From: JANNSX01 sp046348995
GTDB taxonomy: Bacteria; Pseudomonadota; Alphaproteobacteria; Rhizobiales; Hyphomicrobiaceae
Assembly: GCA_046348995.1 (NCBI GenBank)
Contig: JAXMDB010000004.1
Span: forward strand, 1 to 64,000
Direction of reading: 5' to 3'
DNA: 64,000 nucleotides
The notes below the pieces were generated by a model. The model was not told the DNA's origin, did not search any database, and saw only the letters and a list, made by a program, of their open reading frames with translations. The position numbers and the translations under genes were made by a program. Below are positions 34,578 to 43,801 of this stretch, in pieces (position 1 is the first letter of the stretch; every line of letters begins with the position of its first letter).

Positions 34578-35714
34578 TCAGGCTTTGAAATCGCGGGCGA
34601 TGATCAGGCGCATGATCTCGTTGGTCCCCTCGAGGATCTGGTGCACGCGCAGGTCTCGGACGATCTTCTCGATGCCGTAGCCCGCGAGGTAACCGTAGCC
34701 GCCCAGCAGCTGCATCGAGCCATTTGCAACGTCGAAACCTTGGTCCGTGCACAGACGCTTCGCCATCGCGGAAAGCCGGGTCGCATCGGGACTGCCCTCG
34801 TCGAGCGCGGAGGCGGCCCGCCACAGGAACGTTCGTGACACCTCGAGCGCCGTCGCCATGTCGGCGAGCTTGAACTGGGTCGCCTGGAACCCGGCGATCG
34901 GCTGGCCGAAGGCGCGGCGCTCCTTGACGTAGGCCGCAGCCTTGTCGAAAGCCGCCTGCGCGCCACCGAGCGAGCAGGCGGCAATGTTGAGCCGGCCGCC
35001 ATCCAGGCCCGCCATGGCGACGCGGAAGCCACTGCCCTCCTCGCCCAGCCGTTGGCTCGCGGGCACCTGCACACCGTCAAGAATGACGGCCCGCGTCGGC
35101 TGCGCGTTCCACCCCATCTTGGCCTCGTTGGCGCCGAACGAGAGGCCGGGCGTCCCGCGCTCGACGAGAAAGGCCGAGATGCCGCGCGCGCCTTCGCCCC
35201 CCGTTCGCGCCATGACGAGATACACGTCCGTCTCACCGGCGCCGGAGATGAACTGCTTCGTGCCGGTGATCGTGTAGTGATCGCCATCGCGCACCGCGCG
35301 CGTCTGAAGCTGGGCCGCGTCCGATCCGGCGCCGGGCTCCGTCAGGCAGTAGCTCGACAAGGTGCGCATCGCGACGAGATCGGGAAGCCAGCGTTGCCGC
35401 TGCGCCTCGCTGCCGTGCCGGTCGACGATGGCCGCCACCATGTTGTGGATCGAGATATAGGCCGCAACGCACGGACACCCCTTCGCCAGCGCCTCGAAGA
35501 CGACGGTGGCATCGACGCGTGAGAGCCCGCTGCCGCCGCTCTCGGGCCGGACGAACATGCCGCCCAGGCCGAGCGCCGCGGTCTCGCGGATGACAGCGAC
35601 GGGGAAATGCCGGTCGCGATCCCAATCGAGCGCCTTTGGCGCGATCCTCTCACGCGCAAACGCTTCGGCCGTTTCCTTGATCAGAAGTTGCTCGCCGCTC
35701 AGCGTGAAGTCCAT
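34578..35714 (-). CDS. Acyl-CoA dehydrogenase, probable isobutyryl-CoA dehydrogenase
   Basis: 378 residues from the ATG at 35714. Standard signatures are YCLTEPGAGSDAA and QLLGGYGYLAGYGIEKIVRD, with the catalytic Glu in ILEGTNEIMR. It introduces a double bond into short branched acyl-CoA. With mmsA on the same strand the likely substrate is isobutyryl-CoA in valine breakdown (inference from context). A start at 35735 would add seven residues. Confidence 0.92.
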   Translation of the reverse strand: MDFTLSGEQLLIKETAEAFARERIAPKALDWDRDRHFPVAVIRETAALGLGGMFVRPESGGSGLSRVDATVVFEALAKGCPCVAAYISIHNMVAAIVDRHGSEAQRQRWLPDLVAMRTLSSYCLTEPGAGSDAAQLQTRAVRDGDHYTITGTKQFISGAGETDVYLVMARTGGEGARGISAFLVERGTPGLSFGANEAKMGWNAQPTRAVILDGVQVPASQRLGEEGSGFRVAMAGLDGGRLNIAACSLGGAQAAFDKAAAYVKERRAFGQPIAGFQATQFKLADMATALEVSRTFLWRAASALDEGSPDATRLSAMAKRLCTDQGFDVANGSMQLLGGYGYLAGYGIEKIVRDLRVHQILEGTNEIMRLIIARDFKA

Positions 35715-35845
35715 CGCAGAAATCCTCGAGGTCAAGTGACGGCATGACGCTAGCGCGGATCACCTCTGTGCCGAAAGGGCCGTTTCCGCAAGCGCACCGC
35801 TGTTAAGATCGCCGAGAGATCAATGGCTGTGGAAGGACGCATCCC

Positions 35846-36919
35846 ATGCCCCATGCCGATCGAGGCCGCATCGTCACCGTTCGCGGCGCCATCGCACCCG
35901 ACGCGCTCGGCAGCACGCTCATGCACGAGCATTTGAAGATCGACTTCCTCGCCGTCCCAGCCGAAGAGCAGCCGAGCCACGCGCTCGCGTTCCAGCCGGA
36001 GTCCTTCGGTCAACGCTGGCATGAGCCGCTCAGTCCCCACAACGCCTACGAGGCGCGACGCAACAGCTACAGCCTCAAGGCGACGCTGCAGATGGTCGAC
36101 GAGGACCAGGCCGTCGCCGCAATGGACGAGTACCGGGCAGCCGGCGGTCAAGCGCTCGTCGAGCTCACCCCGATCGGGGTCGGGCGCGACCCCGCGCTGC
36201 TGCGCCGTGTCTCGGAGCGCACGGGCGTCCACGTCGTCATGGGCACCGGCTACTACGTCAACGATCTCCATCCGCCGGGGTTGGCCGAGAAGAGCGAGGC
36301 CGCGATAGCCGACGCCATCCTCGCCGATATTCACGAGGGGACGGGCGCGGATCGGATCAGACCCGGCATCATCGGGGAGATCGGCCTCGTCTGGCCGGTG
36401 CATCCGGTCGAGGAGCGCGTGCTGCGCGCCGCCGTCCGCTGCCAGCGCGAGACCGGCATGCTGCTCACCATCCACCCCGGCCGCGACACCGCCGCCCCCA
36501 TGGACGCCCTCCGCATCGTCGAGAAGGCCGGCGGCGATCCTACCCGCACCATCATCTGCCATCTCGACCGCACCATCTTCACAGACGCGGCCTTCCTCGA
36601 GCTCGCGAATACCGGTTGCTATCTGGAACAGGATCTCTTCGGTCTCGAGAGCAGCTACTATCCGCTCTCCGACATCGATATGCCGAACGACGCCATGCGC
36701 TTGAACCGCATCCTGATGCTGATGGAGCGCGGCTATCTTGCGCAGGTGATCATCTCGGAGGACATCGACAACATCTCGCGGCACACGGCATTCGGCGGCG
36801 AGGGCTATCATCACATCCTGACGCGAGTCGTCCCCGTCATGCGGCGCAAGGGGATGAGCGAAGCCGAGATCAATCAGATCCTGATCGGCAACCCGCGACA
36901 GGCTCTGACGATCCTTTGA
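35846..36919 (+). CDS. Phosphotriesterase-family metal-dependent hydrolase
   Basis: 357 residues of amidohydrolase TIM barrel. HxH metal ligands are in LMHEHL near residue 27; IIGEIG places Glu where phosphotriesterase has the carboxylated Lys; further ligands are the His in TIHPGR, the His in ICHLDR and the Asp in SEDID. The family includes lactonases and phosphotriesterase homology proteins; a lactonase or esterase role is more likely than organophosphate hydrolysis. Four bases separate its stop from the convergent neighbour. Confidence 0.9.
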   Translation: MPHADRGRIVTVRGAIAPDALGSTLMHEHLKIDFLAVPAEEQPSHALAFQPESFGQRWHEPLSPHNAYEARRNSYSLKATLQMVDEDQAVAAMDEYRAAGGQALVELTPIGVGRDPALLRRVSERTGVHVVMGTGYYVNDLHPPGLAEKSEAAIADAILADIHEGTGADRIRPGIIGEIGLVWPVHPVEERVLRAAVRCQRETGMLLTIHPGRDTAAPMDALRIVEKAGGDPTRTIICHLDRTIFTDAAFLELANTGCYLEQDLFGLESSYYPLSDIDMPNDAMRLNRILMLMERGYLAQVIISEDIDNISRHTAFGGEGYHHILTRVVPVMRRKGMSEAEINQILIGNPRQALTIL

Positions 36920-36922
36920 AGG

Positions 36923-38119
36923 CTACCTCTGGCTGGTTGGCGGCTTCGGCTCTCTCAGCACCGTCTCGGCGTGTTTGGCCGCTGCTGCGATTGCAATCTT
37001 CACCGGCTTGCGGCGCACGGTGCGCTTGGGCTTCGGCTTGAGCTGCGGACTCGGCTTCTCGATCGCCGCCACGACGAGCGGACCTGGACCGTCGTCGGCG
37101 GCACTGACGCGATAGCCTGCTTTCCGCAACATCGCGACGACACCGTTCTCGCCCGGCAAATGGGCCGCGCCGACGGCGATGAAGACCCGGCCCTGATCGA
37201 GCAAGGGCTGCGCATTGGCGACGAAGCGACGATTGCGCCGGTCGATGAGGTCGCCCCAGTAGGCCGCGAGATATGCGTTCGCCACCGCTCCGTCGGGCGC
37301 CAGCATCCGCGTCAGCGCGTCGGTCGCCGGAATTTGCCGGCGCAGATAAAGGCCGATCAGCGTCTCCGTCTCGTCCTGCGCGCGCGAGGGTTTGTCGGCG
37401 AGAGCATAGCGCAGCATGGCGAGCTGCTGGTCGTAGGGGATGGCGGCCAGCGTCTCGAATTGCTCGGCCACCGTCTCGAGCTTGCGCAGCGGCAGGCCCC
37501 GGCGAAGCGCGCGTCCCGCAAGCCAGGCGTCGAGCACGAGCTCGCCTGCCTCGACGCGCCGCGCCTCGCAAGTCGGGCCGCGCACGAGCATCTCGGCAAC
37601 CCAGGGCTTCAATCCGTCGAGCTCGCTTTTATCGATGCCCGCCGCCTCGGCGAGCGCGGTAAGCCTGGCGTACTCCTCGACGCGAAGATGGGCGCTCAGG
37701 TGCTCGTCGGTTGACGACACCGCCTCGGCAGGCATGGACTCGAGAACGTGCTGAATGTCCTCCTCGCTGTCGAAGAAGGTCTCGACCGCGACGTGCTTGG
37801 CCTTTGCGAAGGCAAGCTCGGCCGCGACCGGCAGTCGCTTCACCCGATCGTCCGTCAGATGCACGGTGCCGAGCAAATAGGACGGCTCGTGGCCTTCCTT
37901 CTCGATCAGCCAGAAGATCGCTTGGCTGTTCTCGAGCTCGGAGGCCCGGCTGACAATGCGCGCATACCCTGCCGGATCGGTCTTAGCCAGCTGCTCGATG
38001 AGATCGGTGCCTTTGCAGACAGCCGGATGCGCTTTAGCGGCGCGCGCGCCCGCCGCGGGCATGAGGCTCGCAGCGGCAAGGACGGCTAGACCGAAAATCA
38101 GGCGGAGACCTACCCGCAT
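36923..38119 (-). CDS. TraB/GumN family protein, exported
   Basis: 398 residues with a signal peptide ending near ARAAKA. LLGTVHLTDDRV and VGAAHLPGENGVVAMLRKAGY are the two hallmark GxxH regions of the TraB/GumN fold, related to Tiki metalloproteases. The last 60 residues are a basic, proline- and lysine-rich tail (KPSPQLKPKPKRTVRRK). It is likely a periplasmic metal-dependent enzyme, substrate unknown. It diverges from the site-2 protease gene; the promoter region is 38120-38278. Confidence 0.85.
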   Translation of the reverse strand: MRVGLRLIFGLAVLAAASLMPAAGARAAKAHPAVCKGTDLIEQLAKTDPAGYARIVSRASELENSQAIFWLIEKEGHEPSYLLGTVHLTDDRVKRLPVAAELAFAKAKHVAVETFFDSEEDIQHVLESMPAEAVSSTDEHLSAHLRVEEYARLTALAEAAGIDKSELDGLKPWVAEMLVRGPTCEARRVEAGELVLDAWLAGRALRRGLPLRKLETVAEQFETLAAIPYDQQLAMLRYALADKPSRAQDETETLIGLYLRRQIPATDALTRMLAPDGAVANAYLAAYWGDLIDRRNRRFVANAQPLLDQGRVFIAVGAAHLPGENGVVAMLRKAGYRVSAADDGPGPLVVAAIEKPSPQLKPKPKRTVRRKPVKIAIAAAAKHAETVLREPKPPTSQR

Positions 38120-38278
38120 GGCGACCCCAGCAAATTCGACAACAGCCTAGCCGATATCACGAACTTTGCGATAGCGCCGACGGTGATGGGAGCCAAAGCT
38201 GCGTGCAAGCGTTGCTCGCCCGCATCCAATCGGAGAGAATGCCCGGCCTTGAAGGCCCGGTCACAGGAGTCCAGTGCG

Positions 38279-39385
38279 ATGCTCGGCGGATCCTTTCCGC
38301 TCTTCCGCGTCGGCGGCACGTTGCTGCAAGTTCATGCAACCTTCCCGTTGCTCCTGGCCTTCGTCGGCTACCAGGGGTGGATGAGCGGAGGAGCGGCGGG
38401 CGCGGCTTTCTCCGTTGTGTTCATCCTGCTCCTCTTCGTTTGTGTGGTGCTGCACGAGTTCGGCCATGTGGCAGCCGCGCGGCGCTACGGCATCCGCACG
38501 CCGACCGTGACGCTCTCGCCGATCGGCGGCATCGCGGCGCTCGAGCGCATGCCGGAGAAGCCCTCTCAGGAGGTCGTCGTGGCGCTGGCGGGCCCTGCCG
38601 TCACGCTCGCCATTGCCGTGGTGCTCTTTCTCGGCTTGGGTTTCGGGATCGACGTCGAGGAGCTGACGCGATCGCAAGCGGGTGTCGTTCACCTCGTCAA
38701 TCGCATCGCGATGGCCAACGTCGCACTTCTGGTCTTCAATCTCATTCCGGCTTTTCCGATGGACGGCGGACGCGTCCTGCGCGGGCTCCTCAGCGCCTGG
38801 CTCGGACATGCGCGCGCGACCCTGATCGCAGCGCGGATCGGCCAGGCCATCGCCCTCGTCCTCGCTGCACTCGGACTGCTCTACGATCCTCTGCTGATGC
38901 TCGTCGCGGCGTTCGTCTTCCTCGCCGCCGAGGCGGAGCTGCGTCACTCGAAACGCGCGCGCTCAGGCCGCACGGCGACCGCGGGCGATGTCCGCATCAC
39001 CAATCTCGTCTCCTTCACGCTCGACAACTCGGTCGCCGAGGCGGCGAGCATGGCGGAGGCCCGGCCACAGTCGGCCTTTCCGGTCCGCGATGGTACGCAG
39101 CAGATCGTCGGCAGCGTCACGCGCGAGCGGCTGGCGGAGGCGTTCGCGTCCGGGGCGCACGGCGCGCGCATGTCGGAGCTCGTCACGCCGGGCCTGCCGA
39201 CAATTCCCACCGCGATGCCGATCGCCGATGCCTGGCCAGCCGTCATGTCGAGCACAGCGCCGCTCGTCGGCGTCGTCGACGAGCACGGGCGTCTGACGGG
39301 TTTCCTCTCGCGGGAGCATCTCTTGAGCTTGGCACCGAAGGCGGCGCGTCGCGCACGTCCGACCGGGCCGTTGGTGCCGCCATGA
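38279..39385 (+). CDS. Site-2 protease (M50) with CBS domains
   Basis: 368 residues from the ATG at 38279. About six membrane segments lie in residues 20-210. The zinc motif HEFGH sits near residue 60, and NLIPAFPMDGGRVLRG holds the third ligand Asp. The C-terminal 130 residues are a degenerate CBS pair (FPVRDGTQQIVGSV, TAPLVGVVDEHGRLTGFL). It cuts substrates within the membrane; CBS domains often sense adenine nucleotides. Its stop overlaps the next start (ATGA). Confidence 0.92.
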   Translation: MLGGSFPLFRVGGTLLQVHATFPLLLAFVGYQGWMSGGAAGAAFSVVFILLLFVCVVLHEFGHVAAARRYGIRTPTVTLSPIGGIAALERMPEKPSQEVVVALAGPAVTLAIAVVLFLGLGFGIDVEELTRSQAGVVHLVNRIAMANVALLVFNLIPAFPMDGGRVLRGLLSAWLGHARATLIAARIGQAIALVLAALGLLYDPLLMLVAAFVFLAAEAELRHSKRARSGRTATAGDVRITNLVSFTLDNSVAEAASMAEARPQSAFPVRDGTQQIVGSVTRERLAEAFASGAHGARMSELVTPGLPTIPTAMPIADAWPAVMSSTAPLVGVVDEHGRLTGFLSREHLLSLAPKAARRARPTGPLVPP

Positions 39386-39843
39386 TGAAGCGCCTGCTCA
39401 TCGTCGCGCACGCTCCCTCGGAGAACACGCTCGCGCTGCGCGCCGCCGTCGAGCGCGGAGCCAACGGTGCGGGGGCGGACGTCGCCGTCACGGTCAAGGC
39501 GCCGCTCGAAGCCTCGCCCGGCGACGTGCTCGCCTGTCAGGCCGTCATCCTCGGCACGACCGAAAACCTCGGCTACATGTCGGGTGCCCTCAAGGATTTC
39601 TTCGACCGCAGCTACTACGCGTGCCTCGAGAAGACCGACGCGCTTCCGTTCGCCGTCTACATCCGCGCGCGCCATGACGGCACCGGCACACGGCGCGCCA
39701 TCGAGAGCATCACGACGGGCCTCAGATGGCGGGCTGTGCAGCCGCCGCTTCTGCTCAAGGGCGAGTTCAGCCCAGAGTTCGCTCTGCAATGCGAGGAGCT
39801 CGGGCTGGCGATGGCGGCGGGCCTCGACGCCGGCGTCTTCTGA
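39382..39843 (+). CDS. Flavodoxin-like NAD(P)H-dependent oxidoreductase
   Basis: 153 residues. RLLIVAHAPSENTLALRAAVERGA and GTTENLGYMSGALKDFFDRSYY resemble flavodoxin/WrbA-like FMN-binding folds. Translational coupling with the site-2 protease (4-base overlap) suggests joint expression. The exact reaction is not known. Confidence 0.82.
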   Translation: MMKRLLIVAHAPSENTLALRAAVERGANGAGADVAVTVKAPLEASPGDVLACQAVILGTTENLGYMSGALKDFFDRSYYACLEKTDALPFAVYIRARHDGTGTRRAIESITTGLRWRAVQPPLLLKGEFSPEFALQCEELGLAMAAGLDAGVF

Positions 39844-40008
39844 TCTCTTCAGAGGTTGCATAAGCGAGGTGATGCACGATTGCACACGCAATCGAAAATC
39901 CTGTCCGGTTCCAGGCTACGCAGGGTTTTTCCACGCTTGATTTGCGCATCGCGGCCTGCCTAGAGTTCGCCGCTCGGGGAGCGTTGTTTAAGCGTAGCGA
40001 GGCCGGTC

Positions 40009-40749
40009 GTGACGGAGCAGAAAAAGGACTTCCCCGATTTCTACATCACGGCACCGCAACCCTGCCCGTACCTCTCCGATCGCATGGAGCGCAAGCTCTT
40101 CACGCACCTCTCTCGCGAGAAGCCGCGCCACGTCATCGATCACCTGCTGAAGAACGGGTTCCGCCGCAGCCAGAACATCGCCTATACACCTTATTGCGAG
40201 GGCTGCTCGGCGTGCACGTCGGTGCGTATCGTCGTCGACGACTTCGACGCGAAGCGGACGATGAAGCGCATCGAGGCCCGCAACGCCGATCTCGTCGCGC
40301 GCCGCGTTCCTGCGGCCCCCACCTCCGAGCAGTTTGCGCTCTTTCGCGCTTACATCGACAGCCGCCACGGCGACGGCGGCATGGCCGAGATGAGCATGCT
40401 CGACTTCTTCATGATGGTGCAGGACAGCATCATCGATACCTTCCTCACCGAGTACCGCCTGCCTCCCGAGGACGGCTCGGGCCAGTTCGAGGATTGGCCG
40501 CTGATTGCGGTCGCGCTGTGCGATCGTCTCTCCGACGGCATCTCGATGGTCTACTCGTTCTACGAGCCGGACTTGGAGCCGCGCAGCTTGGGCTCCTACA
40601 TGATCCTCGAGCATGTGCGCCACGCCCGTGCCATGGGCTTGCCCTTCGTCTATCTGGGCTACTGGATCGAGGGCTCGCGCAAGATGAGCTACAAGACCCG
40701 CTTCCAACCGCAGGAGCACCTGACGACGAACGGGTGGCTGAGGGCTTAG
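40009..40749 (+). CDS. bpt: Bacterial Asp/Glu N-terminal leucyl/arginyl-transferase (Bpt/Ate family)
   Basis: 246 residues beginning with a GTG. The N-terminal cysteine pair CEGCSACTSVRI near residue 63, CPYLSDRMERKLFTHL and the C-terminal YLGYWIEGSRKMSYKTRFQP are characteristic. It transfers an amino acid from tRNA to proteins with N-terminal Asp or Glu and feeds the N-end rule ClpAP pathway. A plausible promoter TTGATT-N18-TAGAGT lies at about 39938-39967. Confidence 0.92.
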   Translation: MTEQKKDFPDFYITAPQPCPYLSDRMERKLFTHLSREKPRHVIDHLLKNGFRRSQNIAYTPYCEGCSACTSVRIVVDDFDAKRTMKRIEARNADLVARRVPAAPTSEQFALFRAYIDSRHGDGGMAEMSMLDFFMMVQDSIIDTFLTEYRLPPEDGSGQFEDWPLIAVALCDRLSDGISMVYSFYEPDLEPRSLGSYMILEHVRHARAMGLPFVYLGYWIEGSRKMSYKTRFQPQEHLTTNGWLRA

Positions 40750-40945
40750 GCGCGCGTCGCGGTGTCGAAAGACTGAGCGTCAGGACACCCCTCACCCGCG
40801 TGCCGGCACCCTCTCCACGGCAGAAGGCTGCAACGCCGTCACATTTTATTGGCGTCCGCAGACTTTATTGGAGCCGGCCTTCTCCTTTGGGGAGAAGGTG
40901 GCCGAAGCCCGGATGAGGGGTTGATCGGAACGCCTGTCTCTCCGG
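40750..40945. repeat. Palindromic intergenic repeats, copy 2 of the CTTCTCCCC family
   Basis: At 40873-40921 a CCTTCTCC-TTTG-GGGAGAAGG hairpin followed by CCGGATGAGGGGT is the reverse-complement copy of 19569-19621. A degraded copy (CACCCCTCACCCGCG...) lies just before, at about 40790-40830. Confidence 0.65.
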
Positions 40946-42043
40946 CTATTCCGCCGCCGCACGCTTTGCAGGGCTGAAATCATACGTTCGGAATGGCGTC
41001 GAGCAGGCGGGGCCTGGTGCGACGTGCACTTTGGGCTCGGGGCTGAGCTCATAGACAACGGATGCAAACGTGAAGGCGTGGCTGCCGTGCTCGCCCAGGC
41101 GGCGCGCAATGGGATCGGCGGCATCGTCGCGGTTCGCGAGGAGACGCTTCACGTCGGCGACCGACGGCACGGCGACATCACCGAGCTTGCCATCGAGCAC
41201 CGCGAGACGGCCCTTCGAGTTCTTCATGCTCGCCACATGATCGTGCGCACCGCCACGCAGGTCCGTGCTCGCGAGCGGATGGTTCGTGTGCCACACACAG
41301 CTTGCCCCACCGCTATGCGGCATCGCGCCTGCGGCCGAACATTCGAGATCCGTGACCTTCAGCGGATCGGCGACGATGTAGTTTTGCCCCGAGGCATGCG
41401 GCACGCATTTCAAGAACGCCACCGCACCGTCGTGATCACCTTGCGAGAGCACGCCACGCGAGACGAAAGCGACCGGTAACCCTGCGCGGCTCACTGCGAG
41501 CTGCGAGAGCGTGTTGACGACGACGCCGAGCCCAGCGCTCGTCATGCCGCAAAGGCCGATCATGCCCGCCATCGTCGTCACGAGCTGATCCGGCGCACCG
41601 TTCTCGCCGCGGACCGTGAGCAGCACCTGATAGCCCTCGTTCCAGTCGACGAGGTCCATCGTCTGCGCGGCGAGCGCAGGCCCGCGAGGCTGCACGACGC
41701 CCAAGCTCGAGCAATGATGATGTCCCTTTTCGTCGGCGATGATCCACCACTCCTCGTCCATGAGCTGAGCGGCGTAGATCGCCTCGAAGGACAATCCCGC
41801 ACCTTCCGCGATGCCGTGCACCTCCTCGAGCAGATCGGGTGTGAAGCGGCGGACGGCGGAGATGAAATCGGTGCCGCTGACCAGCGCGTGGATAACCTCG
41901 TCCGACGGCCGACCGGTCTGCGCGGTGAGCGATTTGCGCCACGCGGCATCGCGCGCGCGGATCAGCGCCTTCAAGCCCGCGCCGTACTGGCGCCCACGCT
42001 CGCGCGGAGCTCCACCGATCTCGAGCGTCGTGATCGTCTGCAT
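40946..42043 (-). CDS. C45-family acyltransferase/amidohydrolase (penicillin acyltransferase-like)
   Basis: 365 residues from the ATG at 42043, with GGGAGG before it. GAPRERGRQYGAGL and EEVHGIAEGAGLSFEAIYAAQLMDE precede the presumed nucleophile Cys in HHHCSSLGV; MDLVDWNEGYQ and GLCGMTSAGLGVVVNTL follow. C45 enzymes are Ntn hydrolases that self-cleave before the Cys. It starts 11 bases after cimA in the cysS-cimA operon. The substrate is unknown. Confidence 0.85.
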   Translation of the reverse strand: MQTITTLEIGGAPRERGRQYGAGLKALIRARDAAWRKSLTAQTGRPSDEVIHALVSGTDFISAVRRFTPDLLEEVHGIAEGAGLSFEAIYAAQLMDEEWWIIADEKGHHHCSSLGVVQPRGPALAAQTMDLVDWNEGYQVLLTVRGENGAPDQLVTTMAGMIGLCGMTSAGLGVVVNTLSQLAVSRAGLPVAFVSRGVLSQGDHDGAVAFLKCVPHASGQNYIVADPLKVTDLECSAAGAMPHSGGASCVWHTNHPLASTDLRGGAHDHVASMKNSKGRLAVLDGKLGDVAVPSVADVKRLLANRDDAADPIARRLGEHGSHAFTFASVVYELSPEPKVHVAPGPACSTPFRTYDFSPAKRAAAE

Positions 42044-42054
42044 GGTCGCCTCCC

Positions 42055-43677
42055 CTATTCGGCAGCCAGCGCCGCCGTCGCGCCTTCGCGCACGAGCTTG
42101 TAGGTGATGCTGTCGACGAGGGCCTCGAAGCTCGCATCGACGATGTTGGGCGAGACGCCGACGGTGAACCAGCGATCGCCCTTCTTGCGGTCGTGCGTCT
42201 CGATGAGCACGCGCGTCACGGCTTCCGTGCCGCCCGTCAGGATGCGCACCTTGTAGTCGACGAGCTCGACATCCTCGAGAAAATGCTGATAGCGGCCAAG
42301 ATCCTTGCGCAGCGCGCGGTCGAGCGCGTTGACCGGGCCATTGCCTTCGGCGACCGACCACAACGGCTCGCTCGATCCCTGGATGAACACCTTGACCTGC
42401 GCCTCCGACACGGTGACGAGCTTGCCATTCGCGTTGTGCCGGCGCTCGACCATGACGCGGAAGCTGTCGACGGTGAAGTAGTCGGGCACGGTGCCGAAGG
42501 TGCGCCGGGCCAGCAACTCGAAGGAGGCATCCGCCGTCTCGAAGGAATAGCCCTGCGCCTCGCGCGCCTTCACATCCTCGAGCAAACGCGTAACGCGCGG
42601 ATCGTCCTTGTGGGCGGCAAGCCCGATCCGCTCGAGCTCGGCGAGCACGTTCGAACGCCCGCCCTGGTCCGAGATGAGGACGCGGCGCTGGTTGCCGACG
42701 GACTCAGGGGGCACATGCTCGTAGGTCTCGGGGTTCTTGACGATGGCGGACGCATGAATGCCGGCTTTCGTCGCAAAAGCGCTCTCGCCCACATAGGGCG
42801 CCTGCCGGTTCGGCGCGCGATTGAGGATGTCGTCGAGCACGCGGCTGGCGATGGTGAGATTGCGCAGGCGCTCGGCCGTGACTCCGATCGAGAACCGCTC
42901 GGCATAGGACGGCTTCAAGAGGAGCGTCGGCACGAGCGAGGTCAAGTTGGCGTTGCCGCAGCGCTCGCCAAGCCCGTTGAGCGTGCCCTGGATCTGGCGT
43001 GCGCCCGCGCGCACGGCCGCGAGCGTGTTGGCGACGGCGTTCTCGGTATCGTTGTGCGTGTGAATGCCGAGACGGTCAGAGGGGATGGTCTTAGCGACCT
43101 CCGTCACGATGCGCTCGACCTCGTGGGGCAACGTGCCGCCGTTCGTATCGCAGAGCACGACCCAGCGGGCGCCGGCGTCGAGTGCGGCTTTCGCGCAGGC
43201 GAGTGCATAGGTGGAGTTCGCTTTATAGCCGTCGAAGAAGTGCTCGCAATCGAGCATCGCCTCGCGGCCAGAGGCGACGACGGCGGCAATCGAGGCCGAG
43301 ATCGACTCGAGATTTTCCTCGTTCGTCGCCCCCAGCGCCACGCGGACATGGAAGTCCCAGGTCTTGGCGACGAGACATATCGCATCGGCGTTGGCTTGCA
43401 GCAGCGCCTGGAAGCCCGGATCGTTCGACACCGAGCGGCCGACGCGCTTCGTCATGCCGAAGGCGACCGAGCGGGCGCGCTTGTAGGGCGCGGGTTTTGC
43501 AAAGAACTCGGTATCGGTCGGATTGGCGCCCGGATAGCCGCCCTCGATGTAGTCGATGCCGAGCCCGTCGAGCACCTCGGCGATGCGGAGCTTGTCCTCG
43601 GCCGAGAAATCGACGCCTTGCGTCTGCGCACCGTCGCGCAGTGTCGTGTCGAAGAGGTAGAGCCGTTCGCGGATCAT
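42055..43677 (-). CDS. cimA: Citramalate synthase
   Basis: 540 residues. The HMGL-like barrel begins LFDTTLRDGAQTQGVDF with metal-binding HTHND and LNGLGERCGNAN, and the C-terminal third is the LeuA allosteric domain. The family condenses pyruvate and acetyl-CoA to citramalate for a threonine-independent isoleucine route. The ATG lies 4 bases after the stop of the small membrane protein gene, so expression is tied to cysS. Confidence 0.94.
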   Translation of the reverse strand: MIRERLYLFDTTLRDGAQTQGVDFSAEDKLRIAEVLDGLGIDYIEGGYPGANPTDTEFFAKPAPYKRARSVAFGMTKRVGRSVSNDPGFQALLQANADAICLVAKTWDFHVRVALGATNEENLESISASIAAVVASGREAMLDCEHFFDGYKANSTYALACAKAALDAGARWVVLCDTNGGTLPHEVERIVTEVAKTIPSDRLGIHTHNDTENAVANTLAAVRAGARQIQGTLNGLGERCGNANLTSLVPTLLLKPSYAERFSIGVTAERLRNLTIASRVLDDILNRAPNRQAPYVGESAFATKAGIHASAIVKNPETYEHVPPESVGNQRRVLISDQGGRSNVLAELERIGLAAHKDDPRVTRLLEDVKAREAQGYSFETADASFELLARRTFGTVPDYFTVDSFRVMVERRHNANGKLVTVSEAQVKVFIQGSSEPLWSVAEGNGPVNALDRALRKDLGRYQHFLEDVELVDYKVRILTGGTEAVTRVLIETHDRKKGDRWFTVGVSPNIVDASFEALVDSITYKLVREGATAALAAE

Positions 43678-43681
43678 GAGG

Positions 43682-43801
43682 CTAGAGCACTCCGACGAGC
43701 TTCAGCGCCAGCCAAGCGGCAAGCGCCACGACGACGATCTTGAGCAGGAGGTAGGCGCGGCCATATTGGCGGAAGGGCGGCTTGTCCGGGGCGTGGCTCA
43801 T
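43682..43801 (-). CDS. 39-residue single-span membrane protein in the cysS-cimA operon
   Basis: A short gene coding 39 residues: a polar N-terminus (MSHAPDKPPFRQYGR) then one hydrophobic helix (LLLKIVVVALAAWLALKLVG). Its ATG overlaps the cysS stop by 4 bases (ATGA) and its stop is 4 bases before the cimA start, which strongly supports translation. No known family comes to mind. It may be a small membrane regulator or an anchor for neighbouring enzymes; that is speculation. Confidence 0.75.
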   Translation of the reverse strand: MSHAPDKPPFRQYGRAYLLLKIVVVALAAWLALKLVGVL

